Origin: Caprimulgus europaeus
Taxonomy: Eukaryota; Chordata; Aves; Caprimulgiformes; Caprimulgidae
Assembly: GCA_907165065.1 (NCBI GenBank)
Contig: OU015538.1
Location: forward strand, 20,971,165 to 21,035,164
DNA length: 64,000 bases
Reading direction: 5' to 3'
Numbering within the stretch: the stretch's first letter is position 1; each line of letters starts with the position of its first letter. Positions 36,601-47,162 of the stretch are shown here, piece after piece. The translations under genes and the position numbers were made by a program. The notes under the pieces were generated by a model. It did no database searches and was not told the DNA's origin. It saw nothing but the letters and a program-made list of their open reading frames with translations.

Positions 36601-39041
36601 AGCTGGGAGTAAAGCAAGAGAGGGGTTTTGGGGAGCAGTGGAGGTAGAAAATGGCATCTCGGTGCGGGGGGGCCCGGGGTGCGGGTTGCCATGGCGACCC
36701 GTTTATGCCTCACTGATGCTTCGTGTAAATCCGTTTGGAAACGAGAAGGGCCTTTTGTCTTTGGGAGGGTTGAATGGGCCTCATTAAACCTGAGATGTGG
36801 AGAAAAAAGAGCCTTAGAGCGTGTCTGGGAGGGGGACGGGATGGGACAACCCTGAGGGGCGGCTGCGGGGGCTTGGTCAGGGTGGTTCCCCCTGCCCAGG
36901 GACACGAGGAGCTGGGGGGTGGCTGAAAGGTGACATTGTGAATAGCTGGAAAATATCCCTTTGAGCAGCAGAGGCCAGAGGAGCGGAGGAGATAAGAGGC
37001 TGTTTCCAGAGTCACCTGGAACCGCCGGGTTCTGTGCTGACCACCTCGGCCCCAGAAGGATGGAGCAGAAATAGAAAAGGTCTGCAGAAGGGCATGGAAA
37101 TAATTATACATAGATTAGCAGGGGGGGGAAAAAAGATGGAAGGTTCTTTTTAAAGGACACTAATAATAGAAGAGCACATAAAAGAAGGGGGATCTAGAAG
37201 GGTGGGGACTCGCCTGCTCCCATTTACCCGCTCTCGGGGTGACGGATAACTCGGCTGAACGAGCGCGAAGGTGGCGGATACGGATGGGGGGCAGGGGAGA
37301 GCGTGGAACCTTTTTATTCCAGTTGTAATTAACTTCCTTTTGTGGATATCTTTGTTCCCAAGAATTTAATGGGGAGTCAAGAAGGAGAAAGGGTCCTTGT
37401 GCCTCCGGGTGCTGGCACCGCTCTGGGGAAGGGCTGTGGATGCTGCTGGTGTACTGGGACGGTGTACTGGGATGAGGTGGGCTCTTGCGTTAAGTCTGGA
37501 ATTCCTGTGGTTTAGTTGTCCTCGGCTCTCAAGAGGTGAAGTGAGTTGAGGGGTGCTGGCTGGGGACCCCACTGCTGTGCCCTGCCTGGGGCATCACTAG
37601 GAAAACCTGTCCCTGTCCCCGTGTCTGGTGCTCTCTGTTTGAGCTCACAGGGCACTGTGCAGTTGTCCGTGGCTGATGATGCTGGTGAAGGTACCACCCA
37701 AGTAAGGCCCCAGTATTTGCTGCCAACCCCGTGATGTCTCTCACGTGGTGAAAATACAGGTTTTGGCAAACTAAGAGGTGGCTGAGCATTGCCAGAGGAG
37801 CTCTGGAGCGATGGCCACAGTGAGCTCTGGAGGCACCCTCTGATGTGACCTGGCTTTGTGGCATCAGGGGGTCCAGGGGACTCCTGGGGACAGGACTGAT
37901 TTCTTATAGCTGGTGGCCAAGTGTCCTGGGCAGAGGGAGTCCCCTGTGCCTGGGCAGCTGCTGTGAAATGGTGGTGCTGTGTCCCAGAAAAAGGAGTCAA
38001 AATGAGGCAGAGAGGCAGGTGTTTATTTTGTCGGGCATTGGTGAAGCTCCTGGAGGGTTCAGAGTGTTTTCCAGGAGAACACACCCAGTTTGTACATAGA
38101 GTTTTGGCTTTTTTACTGGATCTCTTTAGCTTGCAGAGCCATTTCCTGTCCATTTTCTGAGGTGGTTCCCAGCTGGTGTGAGCCGTGGTGGCCTGTGGGA
38201 GCTGTGGTCCTGCCAGGGGGACCTGTATGCTGTGTTGGTGTGGAGAGCTCTGGTAGTATGGTCTTCAGCTGCCCAGGCACCAGGAAAACACACACAGAGC
38301 TCCTGCATGCTAGAAAATGCCGTGTGCACCTCAGTTATTGCTGCCCTCCTCTCGCAGCACCTCGCTCTGCCAGGTATCGGCAGCCTTCCTGCAGCCTTCG
38401 CTGCCAGAAGGAGATGTCCTCCCTGTGAGATCCAGCTATTTTGGGGTTTCTTTGAGGAAAACAGCATTTAGCAGATGTCATCTTGTGTATATGTCAGCAT
38501 GAATGCTTTAGAGCATCTTCTCCAAGGAGGAGATTGTTGTTAAATGTTGTTCTGTTTTCTGCAAAGCCATTGTGTGTTTCATGGACGTGGGGAAAGGTGA
38601 TGGTGCCTCCAAGATTTTGTAGTTCACGTGGTGCAAGCAGTGCCTGGGCTGTGAGGGAGCGAGGTTGTTTGATGGTCCATCAACCCACTAGTTTAAAAAC
38701 CTATGTTTTCAAGCAATTGACTGGTCACGTTCTCCCTGAGGAAGAGCTGCAGGATGGTGAGGGTGTTTGTAGAGGTGTCAGATACCGGATCTGCAGGACA
38801 CTGGTGTTGGCAGCTATTGCTGTGAACGTGTTAGCTCGTCCGTGGCTAACCGTGACCCAGTCTGCGAGCCCGTGCATGCCCACGCCGTGCAGAGGAGCCT
38901 GCATGGCATGTGTCTGTGTGTGGAGGAGAGAGGTAGCGTGCCCAACACGAGTCCTGAGCTTGCTCTCACCAAACTTGCGTGGTTTTCCATCTTACCCTGT
39001 GTTCCTGGGCTTGTTGAGCTGCTAGCAGTGGTGGGATGGAG

Positions 39042-39163
39042 CACAGAATCCCAGACTGGTTTGGGTTGGAAGGGACCTTAAAGCTCATCCAGTTCCAACC
39101 CCCCTGCCATCAGCAGGGACACCTTCCACTAGACCAGGCTGCTCAAAGCCTCATCCAGCCTGA
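39042..39163 (-). mobile_element. CR1 LINE, ~120 bp 3' remnant
   Basis: The + strand shows ACAGAATCCCAGACTGGTTTG, then GGTTGGAAGGGACCTTAAAG and CCCCTGCCATCAGCAGGGAC. This is the reverse complement of the avian CR1 3'UTR of a different subfamily from the three longer copies. It keeps only the 3'UTR and the first bases toward ORF2, then becomes unrecognisable. Confidence 0.88.
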
Positions 39164-42100
39164 CAGTGTCTCTGCCTGTGGTTGCACTGGGTTCCTGGTC
39201 ATCCTTGGTTGGTCTGTGCCCAGCTGTGTTGGGGTTGAGCTGAAGGGGCAGCTGGCACCACAGGGCCAGTCTGTGCTCACCAGGGAAGATGCTGATGCCA
39301 TGGTGCTAGACACAACCTGGGGACACCAGGGCTGTGATCCATCCCTGGACCCTGCTGTGTATTTCAAGGGATCATCATCTCTTGTCACCCCATTCCTCTC
39401 CCAGCAAACCACCTCTGCGATGCTGGGACGGCTGACACTGACACTGGGCGCTGGCTGAGCCCATGGTCCTTCCAGCAGGTCCCACTTATAGCCCCCAGGT
39501 CACTCCACCAAGTCCCACTGGAGCTTTTTGAACCCTGAGCAAGGAACTAACCCTCCATGCTGGTAAGAGGGGGTTGGGGGGGTCCCCACCAGCAGCCCCC
39601 CCAGCTCGGGGCAGGGAGAGGCTGCTCTTTAATCCCGTCTCTGCTCCGACATCCCGGCATCCCGCTGCCAACAGAGCTCCCCTTGTTTACCCAACTCGGA
39701 GGAATCGGTTTACAAGGCTCACAAATCCCCTTTTCACCTTTCCCATCAGAAAACACCTCCCGAAACAATGAGGAAATTGGACGCTGCCACCTGATCGCTC
39801 CCAAGGAACCTGCTGGGCTGGGGGCCGAGGGGCCGGGAGCTGGGGGGCCGTGGGCTGGGGACGCCTGGCTGGGGTGTTCCTCGGTGGCCAGTGTGGCTCT
39901 GCGGGTGGGCAACCACAGGTGCCACCCAAAAATCACTGTGAAGGGCTGGAAGTGGTGAAGGTGTTGATAACCGGCGCTGCTCAGCCGGGTGCAGTGTGTG
40001 ACTCCACCAAAAATAGATGTATTTTAAAAACTTTAATGGTTGTAGTTAATCTTTCCCACCACCTTCGACACCAGGAGAAAGGATGGTGAGATGTTATCTG
40101 TGAGCTGCTAACTGGGGGAGTGCAAATGCTAAATAACTCGAGCTGGAGCCATCCTCCTCCTCGGGAAGGTGGAGGAAGGTGTGTCTGGGGGGGAACCTCG
40201 CTGGGTGCTGGGTTGGGGTGCTGGGTGCTTGCTCGTTGGCTTCCACAGCAGAGCTCCAGCATGGTCTGTGCAGGATTAGCCCCACTGGACTCTTACTGGT
40301 GGGGCACTGGTGGTGGGTCTAAGGGATGTGCTGAGCCGGGGTTTGCCAGGGACAGGGTTCTGCTCATGTCCCAGAAATAGGGTCAGAACGTGGGCTTTTG
40401 GGAGGCTGTGGCTTTGAGCAGCAGCTGTCCTCCCTCCTGCTCCCCCAGACCCAAATCCCAGGTGTCTGACAGAGAGTGTGTCCTGGAGCGTGGGGGTGTG
40501 CAGGTGTCAGTCTGCGTTTCAGCGTTAAGGTTGAGTTGAATTTTGATTTTTTTCTTTTTTTTCCCTCCCTGCCTTAAACCAGGGACACGAGACTGTGGTG
40601 TATGGGGAGGACAGCAGATCCCCCCCCAGCTACAGCCCGTGCTCTGAGGGGACAGTGAATTTCCCTGTTAATTTTAAAGGAGATCTCTTCATTCTTCCCA
40701 GTTAAGATAAATTGGAAGATGTGTCCTTGTGAAGACAAGTCAGGATGTAATTCTTTTTAGCCTTCAATGATCCTTCAGAAGTAAAATTTCTCATACTCGG
40801 AACTTGCTGTAACGCTGCGAACGGGCCACTCGCGACGGGTTCTGGGCGCTGTTTCTCTGCTGTTCCTGTGATAAATGTTACTTTTCACCTGGATTTTAAA
40901 GGAGAATTTCCTGGAGAACTCAGCCTCTCACATGATGAGAGCTGTTGTCAGTCTTCCCTAGGATGGCTGTTACAAGACATTGCTTGTGACTGAGTGATTT
41001 ATTTTGGGGGAAAACCTCTCGATACGTGATGAAGAGCTCCAAGAGCGATGGGAGAGGTGTTGGACTTGAGGGTTTTCTCATCAGCGCTCGTGCTGCCCGG
41101 CCTCTCGGCTCGCTCTTAGAGGAGAAAGGGGGGACACTAAGGGGGAAATGGAGGAGAGAAAAATCATGGGGGTTGGGGAACAGGGGGTAAAGTGTATACA
41201 TGGGCAGAAATGCACCCTCAAAAAGCCTGTGCAGAGATAAGTGCCGCCTGCTTCAGCTGGTAGCTCCGTCCTGCTCAATCCCCATGTAGGACATCTGGAA
41301 ATGTTCCTGGGCTAACTCCCAGGCAGAAGCTGTGTGCTTCTGAGGCTTCGTACAAGAAATACAGCTCGTCATTTTATCCTTAAAACAAATAAAACAAACA
41401 TAGGCCTTCTTTCTGAAGTGTCTCGGGTGAAGAAGTGCCAGCAGGATGTGGTGCTGGGGTGTTCTCGGCTCCCTTGATTGCTTCATGGCCTCTCCCCTGC
41501 TTAAAAATCAGCTTGACCTGATCGCAGACGGCCGTGCCGTCGGCGCGGGCTGGCGTTGCAGGGACCGGTTGGTTTGTAGGTGTTGGCCAAGGCTTTGGCC
41601 GAGAAGGTGTGATAGGTCCTTCTGGTATGAGATGGGGGATGGATAGGAGCCTTCTCCCCTGCTCCGGCATTGCAAGACATCTGCTTGACTTGTTTGCGGC
41701 TTCCTGTTTGGCATCTCCTGGGCAGGAGGGAGCTGGCAGGGGCTGGAGGAGGGAATTTGAGTCACTGGGGATCCGTGTGCCAGAAAGCCTCTGACTCAAA
41801 CCCGCCGTGGAGGAGCGAGTGTGGGATCCAGCTGGGCTGGGACCGGTGAGCGAGCGTGCAAGTGTTCACTTGTGCCGCACGTCTGCGGGGCGGGGCAGGG
41901 CAGGGGCTCCATCCATCCATCCGTCCATCCCGGCTGCCGCACGGCTCCTGGGATTGCGTCAGGACCGCGGCCCTGGGTGGGGGAAGCCTTTATCGCTCCC
42001 CAGGCTTTGGAAGCGCCGTGCTGGCCCGGGGCCAACTGACCTACTTGGTTCAGGCGAAGCTCGGCTCACCTGCCGGCAGCGCCGAGGATGGAGCCGGGCT

Positions 42101-42370
42101 CTGCCGCGCCAGCACAGCACCCCACCTGCAGGGCCCTTTGAGGGGTGAAGTTTCCAGCTCTTTCTGGGGGGCTGCTGCGTCACTTTATTTTAAAAGCCAT
42201 GAGTTTTGTAGAATTTAATTGCTTCCCACAAGATTGTGTGGCGAAAGCACAGCTGTTACACTGGTGCTGCTGGGAATGGGATGATCCCAACTGTCCCCGC
42301 CGTGGCTGATGCCCTGTGGAGCTGGTGCAGTGGAGGCAGAGCCACGGCCAGGCAGAGAGGATGGGGCAGA

Positions 42371-42955
42371 TCATAGTCATCAAATCGTCACATGTTGTGA
42401 GCTGGAAGGGACCCCCAAGGACCATGGAGTCCAACTCCTGTCCCTGCACAGGACAATCCCAACATTCACACCATGTCCCTGAGGGCCTTGGCCAAATGCT
42501 GCTGGAATCTTGTCAGCCTTGGGGCCATCAGCACCTCCCTGGGGAGCCTGTGCCAGTGCTCCACCACCCTCTGCCTCAAGAACCTTTTCCTCATGGCCAA
42601 CCTCCCCCTCCCCTGCCACATCTTCCTGCCGTGGCCTCTGCTCCTGGCGTTGGTGGCCAGAGAGAAGAGCTCAGCGCCTGCCCCTCCTCTTCCCCTGGGG
42701 AGGAAGTTCCAGACCGCCATGAGATCTCCTCTCAGTCTCCTCTTCTCCAGGCTGAACAAACCAAGTGCCTTCAGCCTCTCCTCACACCCTTCCCCTCTAA
42801 ACCCTTCTCCAATGTTGTGTCCCTCCTCTGGACACTCTCCAGCAGCTCTAGATCCCTTTTATCCTGTGGTGCCCAAACTGCCCCCAGTGCTTGAGGACAG
42901 GCCAACACCAGTGCAGAGCAGAGTGGGACGATCCCCTCCCTTGCCCGGCTGATAG
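42371..42955 (-). mobile_element. CR1 LINE, longest 3' fragment in the window
   Basis: About 585 bp. On the minus strand it contains an uninterrupted 97-codon stretch of the ORF2 C terminus. Further upstream coding remains (+ strand 42800-42955) include the complements of typical CR1 motifs around CCTCTGGACACTCTCC and GCAGAGCAGAGTGGGACGAT. The element ends about 1.45 kb before EFNB1 exon 2. The 3' tail is short and degenerate (TCATAGTCATCAAATC). Confidence 0.93.
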
Positions 42956-44400
42956 CCTGTCTGAATTCAAGTCCCGTGTTGTGGGACAGTGTGGGTGAAG
43001 GGGACCGTCACTGTCCCTGTGCCTCCTGGGGCTGGGTGAGAGCGGATGCTGGAGCTGCCCCTCTGACCCAGCGAGCTGGCAGGGAGCTGCAGCTGATGTC
43101 TGTCTGTCTGTCCTGGCCATCCCTCCTGCTGCTAAGCTGGCACTGAGCTCTGGAGCCCTTGCCGAGGGCGTCGGGGTGTGCGTGGGCTCCTGCCTCCTCC
43201 CAGCCCGGCCGGTCAGCGTGCGGATCTGCTGGGGCTCCTGGAGCCCGGGCTGCTCAGGTGCTGGTTTCAGCTCCCTGGCTTCTTGCTAAGACTTGTACCA
43301 GAGCCACGGAGCAGGTTGGGCTTGTGTGTTTGATCTTCCTTCCGCCGTGCCTGCAGCCTCTGCCGGGGCAGCTGGCTGGGGGGAGAAGGTGTCCTCATGG
43401 CCATGTCCCTGTGTCCCACTGCTGGGACGGGACAGGGCAGGGCCCGGCTGTGTCTGGGAGCGGGAAGGAGAAGCTGTGGATGTGCAGTTTGCCAAGGCAC
43501 ACGGGGCGGTTTGCGCTGGGCCCAAATTACGTGAGGGAGTTGTAGCAGAGATAACTTTGCAGGAACATCCATTCCCACCTTATCTCCCATCAAGAACGCA
43601 TTACGTTGCCTACATCAAAGTAGATGCTCTGCTGCTTCCCTCCTTGTTGCCCTAATCCTCTCCTTCACGCTGGGAAAAAAAGGAAAAAAAAAAAAAAGAG
43701 GAGAATATTGCTCCACAATAATGAAATCTGAATGCTAATTATCAGTATATTGCCTTCCTTCCCTTTGCAATGCCCTGCCTTCCAGCCCCAAATAGCTTTC
43801 CTCCTTCCTTGCTCCTCTCCATCCGGTCCTCCCACGCTCCTGGGCACGCCGTTGAGCCTGGTTTGGTAGAAGTTGTCCTGCAGGATGCTTCCCTCCCTTC
43901 CATTTAAGGACAGGAATTCCTCGGGGAGCCAGGGCGTGGAAGGGATCCCTCCCCGTGCCCCATTGTCAGGACTTCTCCCCATGCCTAATTATCGCCTGTC
44001 CCTGCAGGAAGCTCCTTGCCTGGCCGTCGGGCAGAGCCGCGGTGTCTCCAGCCCGCCCGCTCCCCAGCCTTTGTGGGAAGACTCAGTTCCCCTTTGGGGC
44101 CAGGCTGGGGTTTGGGAAGGGGGCTCACCCCCGTCATGGCAGCAGGGCTGGGGAGTGGGACCGGGCCAAGCGAGCCCCTGGTTGTGTTGGCGGGAGCACG
44201 CATCGGCTCCGTGCACATGCAAGTGATGGTGAAGGAAGAGGAGAACTTGATTTTGGTGTCAAAAAACTTCTTACAGAGGGAAAGCAACTGAGTTTAAGCA
44301 TGAAATGAATTGTGTGGAGGTGAGGGGTGGGATGGGCTGGCGTGGCCCCCGTCACCTGCGCTCGAGCATGTGGCTAACCTCTCATCCTCCTCTCTTCCAG

Positions 44401-44678
44401 GTTCATGACTGGGAAGGGGCTGGTCATCTACCCAGAGATTGGGGATAAACTGGACATTATCTGCCCCAAGGCGGAGCCGTCCAAGCCTTACGAGTACTAC
44501 AAGCTGTACCTGGTGAAGAAGGACCAGGCAGATGCCTGCAGCACCGTCATGGACCCCAACGTGTTGGTGACATGCAACCGGCCCGAGCAGGAGATCCGTT
44601 TCACCATCAAGTTTCAGGAGTTCAGCCCCAACTACATGGGCCTGGAGTTCAAGCGGCAGCAGGATTACTTCATCACAT
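44401..44678 (+). CDS. EFNB1: EFNB1 coding exon 2: main part of the ephrin receptor-binding domain
   Basis: Codes for the end of codon 39 through residue 131 plus one base of codon 132. A pyrimidine-rich tract ending cttccag precedes it, and the donor is cat/gtgagt. The segment starts [19 protein letters not shown] and carries three of the four conserved ephrin cysteines, C60, C85 and C97. By homology C60 pairs with C97, and C85 pairs with C149 in exon 3. The receptor-binding G-H loop is [10 protein letters not shown] at about 113-122, and its tyrosine-methionine pair is typical of ephrin-B1 rather than B2, which has LW there. The [10 protein letters not shown] and [17 protein letters not shown] blocks are almost identical to the mammalian protein. 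The reading frame runs on a few codons into the intron, but the donor and the frame of exon 3 fix the end. This exon lies 31.5 kb from exon 1. Confidence 0.97.
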
Positions 44679-47092
44679 GTGAGTCACCCTCCTCTTCCTT
44701 GCTGCTGTCCCCAGCTCTGGGGGGGGCTGCGAGGGCCTGGAGAGTGTCACCAGGCGCTTGTGCACGACTTGGCCGGTGCAAAGAGCTGACACGTACGGAA
44801 AATATTTCCCGCTGGATGGGAGAAGGGGGAGGAATGTGCTGCTGGTCGAGCAGGTCACCAGCTCTTATCTGACTGCTGTGCTGTGCCCCCTGCCCGTGGC
44901 TGGGAGCAGGAGCCTGTGTCGCAGCCAGGGTCAGCCCTGGCACGGAGGGTCAGCCTGGCACGGAGGGTCGGCCCTGGCATGGAAGGCCAGTGCATATCTG
45001 GAGCTTATTTTTTGCTGCCATCTTCCTCCGAGGCTGGAGGTGTTGCAGGATGTTTCTTGTTGGGTTTGCCCTGGGGAGCTCCAGTGGGGCAGTTGGGATC
45101 AAGAGGAACAGTGACCGAGGAGGTGCCCGTCCTCCTCCTTGTGTGGTGCCATGGAGAGCAGCCCCGGCTGCCAGTGGTGCCCAGTGCTTGCTGTGGTCTA
45201 AATGGTTGTCAAATTCTAGATATTCCCTTGTTGCCGTTGTTTCTGGGTACGGCACGGCTTTATGGAGGAGGGTGGGAGGAAGGGCTGAGTTTCCTGAGCC
45301 CATGGTCCGTGTGTGCAGGGACCATTGCACAGGGATGTGTCTGCCTGTGCCGGCTCCGGCGTGGATGGAGGGAGGACTGTGGGAGCTCGTCCCTCGGTGG
45401 CTGTTCTGGTGGTGCTGGGCTGGGTGATGCTGCCAGCTTGCTCTTCCCCTCTTCATCTCTTCAACCTCACTGTTCCACCTGGCTCAGTGCATCGCCTGTG
45501 AACCCCCAACGGAGCAGCCGGCAAAGGGCACGGTGGCCACGTGGCTCGTCCCTCCCCTCGCCATCCCCGTGCCGTGGGCTCACCGGCGAGCAGCCTGGCG
45601 CAGAGGTCAGCTGCCCGCGTGGGAGGCGAGCGCCGAGCCACGAGAGCTGCTGCTTTCCAGTCGCTGAACAAATGTATTTTTATCCTGAAATCTTTGCCCG
45701 TGGAGGTGGTGGCGAGGATGTGGCAGGCAGCGGGGGCAGGAGGTGCTCTGCCGAAGCGCGGTAGTGCTGCCAGCCGGGTTTCCCCAGCGAGCCCTCCCTG
45801 GGGCTGGGACTGCTGGAGTTTTGCTGCTGAATAATTTGAGTAAACCTGGTTTTCTGAGCAGACAGCCGGGCTGGGCTCCAGCAGGGTCAGCCCTGCGCCC
45901 ACCCTCGCCTCCTTCGCGGTGAGTTTCGGCTGGCGCTTCCTAAGGCCTGGCCGAGCGCGGGGTGGTGACAAAGGGGTTTGTCCTCACTTGTGCCCAGCAC
46001 TGCGTGGCCGTAGGAGGGGTGATGGCTGGGAGGACCTGGCGCAACAACCCGCTCAGCCTGCCTGGCATGGCAGCGGTGCCGGCACAGACCGCGGGCGCTC
46101 GGGGCTGAGTCACTGTTTGGCAGGGCCGGTCTCTCCCAAGAGTCTCTTGTCACCTTAGCTGGCCAGTTCTGGGACCACCTGCCTGCTGCCACTTGGTGGG
46201 CACAGGTGATGTCACCAGGGGGTGCAGGTGACTCTGGCTACAAGCCCAGGCACCCCAGGGATGGGCTGAGGATGCCAAAGCCCTGGCACAGGTGCTCCAT
46301 AAGCTCCCATCTCCCTTACCATGAGCAGCCAAGGCTGGCAGCAGCCTGGCGGTTCTGGGACCCAAAAGACCAGTCCTTCTGCTGTCCCTCAGCTGATGCA
46401 AGGCTTAATTCAGCAGCCAGCTTCCCCTGTAGCAGGCAGAGAGCGGGGAGAGGGGCCGCATGCACAGCCATGAGGCTGCCTTTTGTGTGTCGGGCAAACA
46501 TGTTGAAGAACTCGGTCAGCGGCTCCTCTGTGCTCGGGGGTCAAGTTCAAGCAGCAGCACGGTCGTCAAGCTAACGAGGGCTGAGAACAGGGTCCTGATT
46601 CTGCTCCCAGCAATGGGAATCTTCTCCCATATCTAGAATTTTTTTCTATATTTGTAATGCAATCCTGCTTGCATCCCAAGGCGGCGGGTTCTCCCAAGAA
46701 ACTGCCATCAAATCCTCTTTAACCTCGATTTTCCGATCCCAATCTCCCATGGCAGCATTAGGGCTGGAATAGGGATGTCGTGAGCGGGGTGCTCCGAGCA
46801 TTCCTGTGGGGTCCCCCCTCTCTCCTCGGGGGGCCAGCAGTGCTCTCTGCCCCCTCCTCGGACCGTTTCTGACTTTAATTTCTCTTGACTCCTCCGCGCT
46901 TTGATGCGAGCCCCCTCGGCGCTGCGAGCCAGTGGCCGCTGCCAGCTGAACTTTGGCCCCTGGGTGGGCTGAGGATGCTCCTGTGATCTGGCCGTACCCT
47001 CTGCCGAGCAGCCCCAGGAGCTCTTTCTGCCAAGAAATAAAATAGCCAAAAAAACAAAAGTCAGAAGTCTCCTGAGCAGACCACCCACGTGT

Positions 47093-47162
47093 TGTCTTTT
47101 TTTTTTTTCTTTCTTTTTTCTTTTTCTTCCCCCCCCCCCCTTTTCCCCCCTCCCTCTCCCCA
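47093..47162 (+). repeat. Polypyrimidine tract in intron 2
   Basis: About 70 bases of T and C, with runs of 13 T and 11 C. It could form triplex or i-motif DNA, but no function is indicated. Confidence 0.85.

Larger units (their letters stand above)
12884..44400 (+). other. EFNB1: EFNB1 intron 1 (31.5 kb)
   Basis: Begins GTATGT and ends in a pyrimidine tract plus CAG. It holds two longer CR1 fragments (31914-32162 and 42371-42955), one short CR1 (39042-39163), minisatellites (18096-18160, 19641-19889, 33217-33668) and many homopolymer or low-complexity tracts. Those include 16302-16320 poly-T, 22828-22871 pyrimidine, 23399-23440 purine, 29056-29075 and 29160-29175 poly-T, 29341-29393 A/G, and 43675-43697 poly-A. 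I saw no coding segment with family similarity in the rest of the intron. Long open frames here are products of GC-rich composition. Non-repetitive AT-rich islands are listed separately as candidate regulatory sequence. Confidence 0.9.

Noticed and set aside
44405-44872. Frame reading through the exon 2 donor
   Set aside because: Similarity to ephrins stops exactly at the GTGAGT at 44679, and exon 3 continues the domain.
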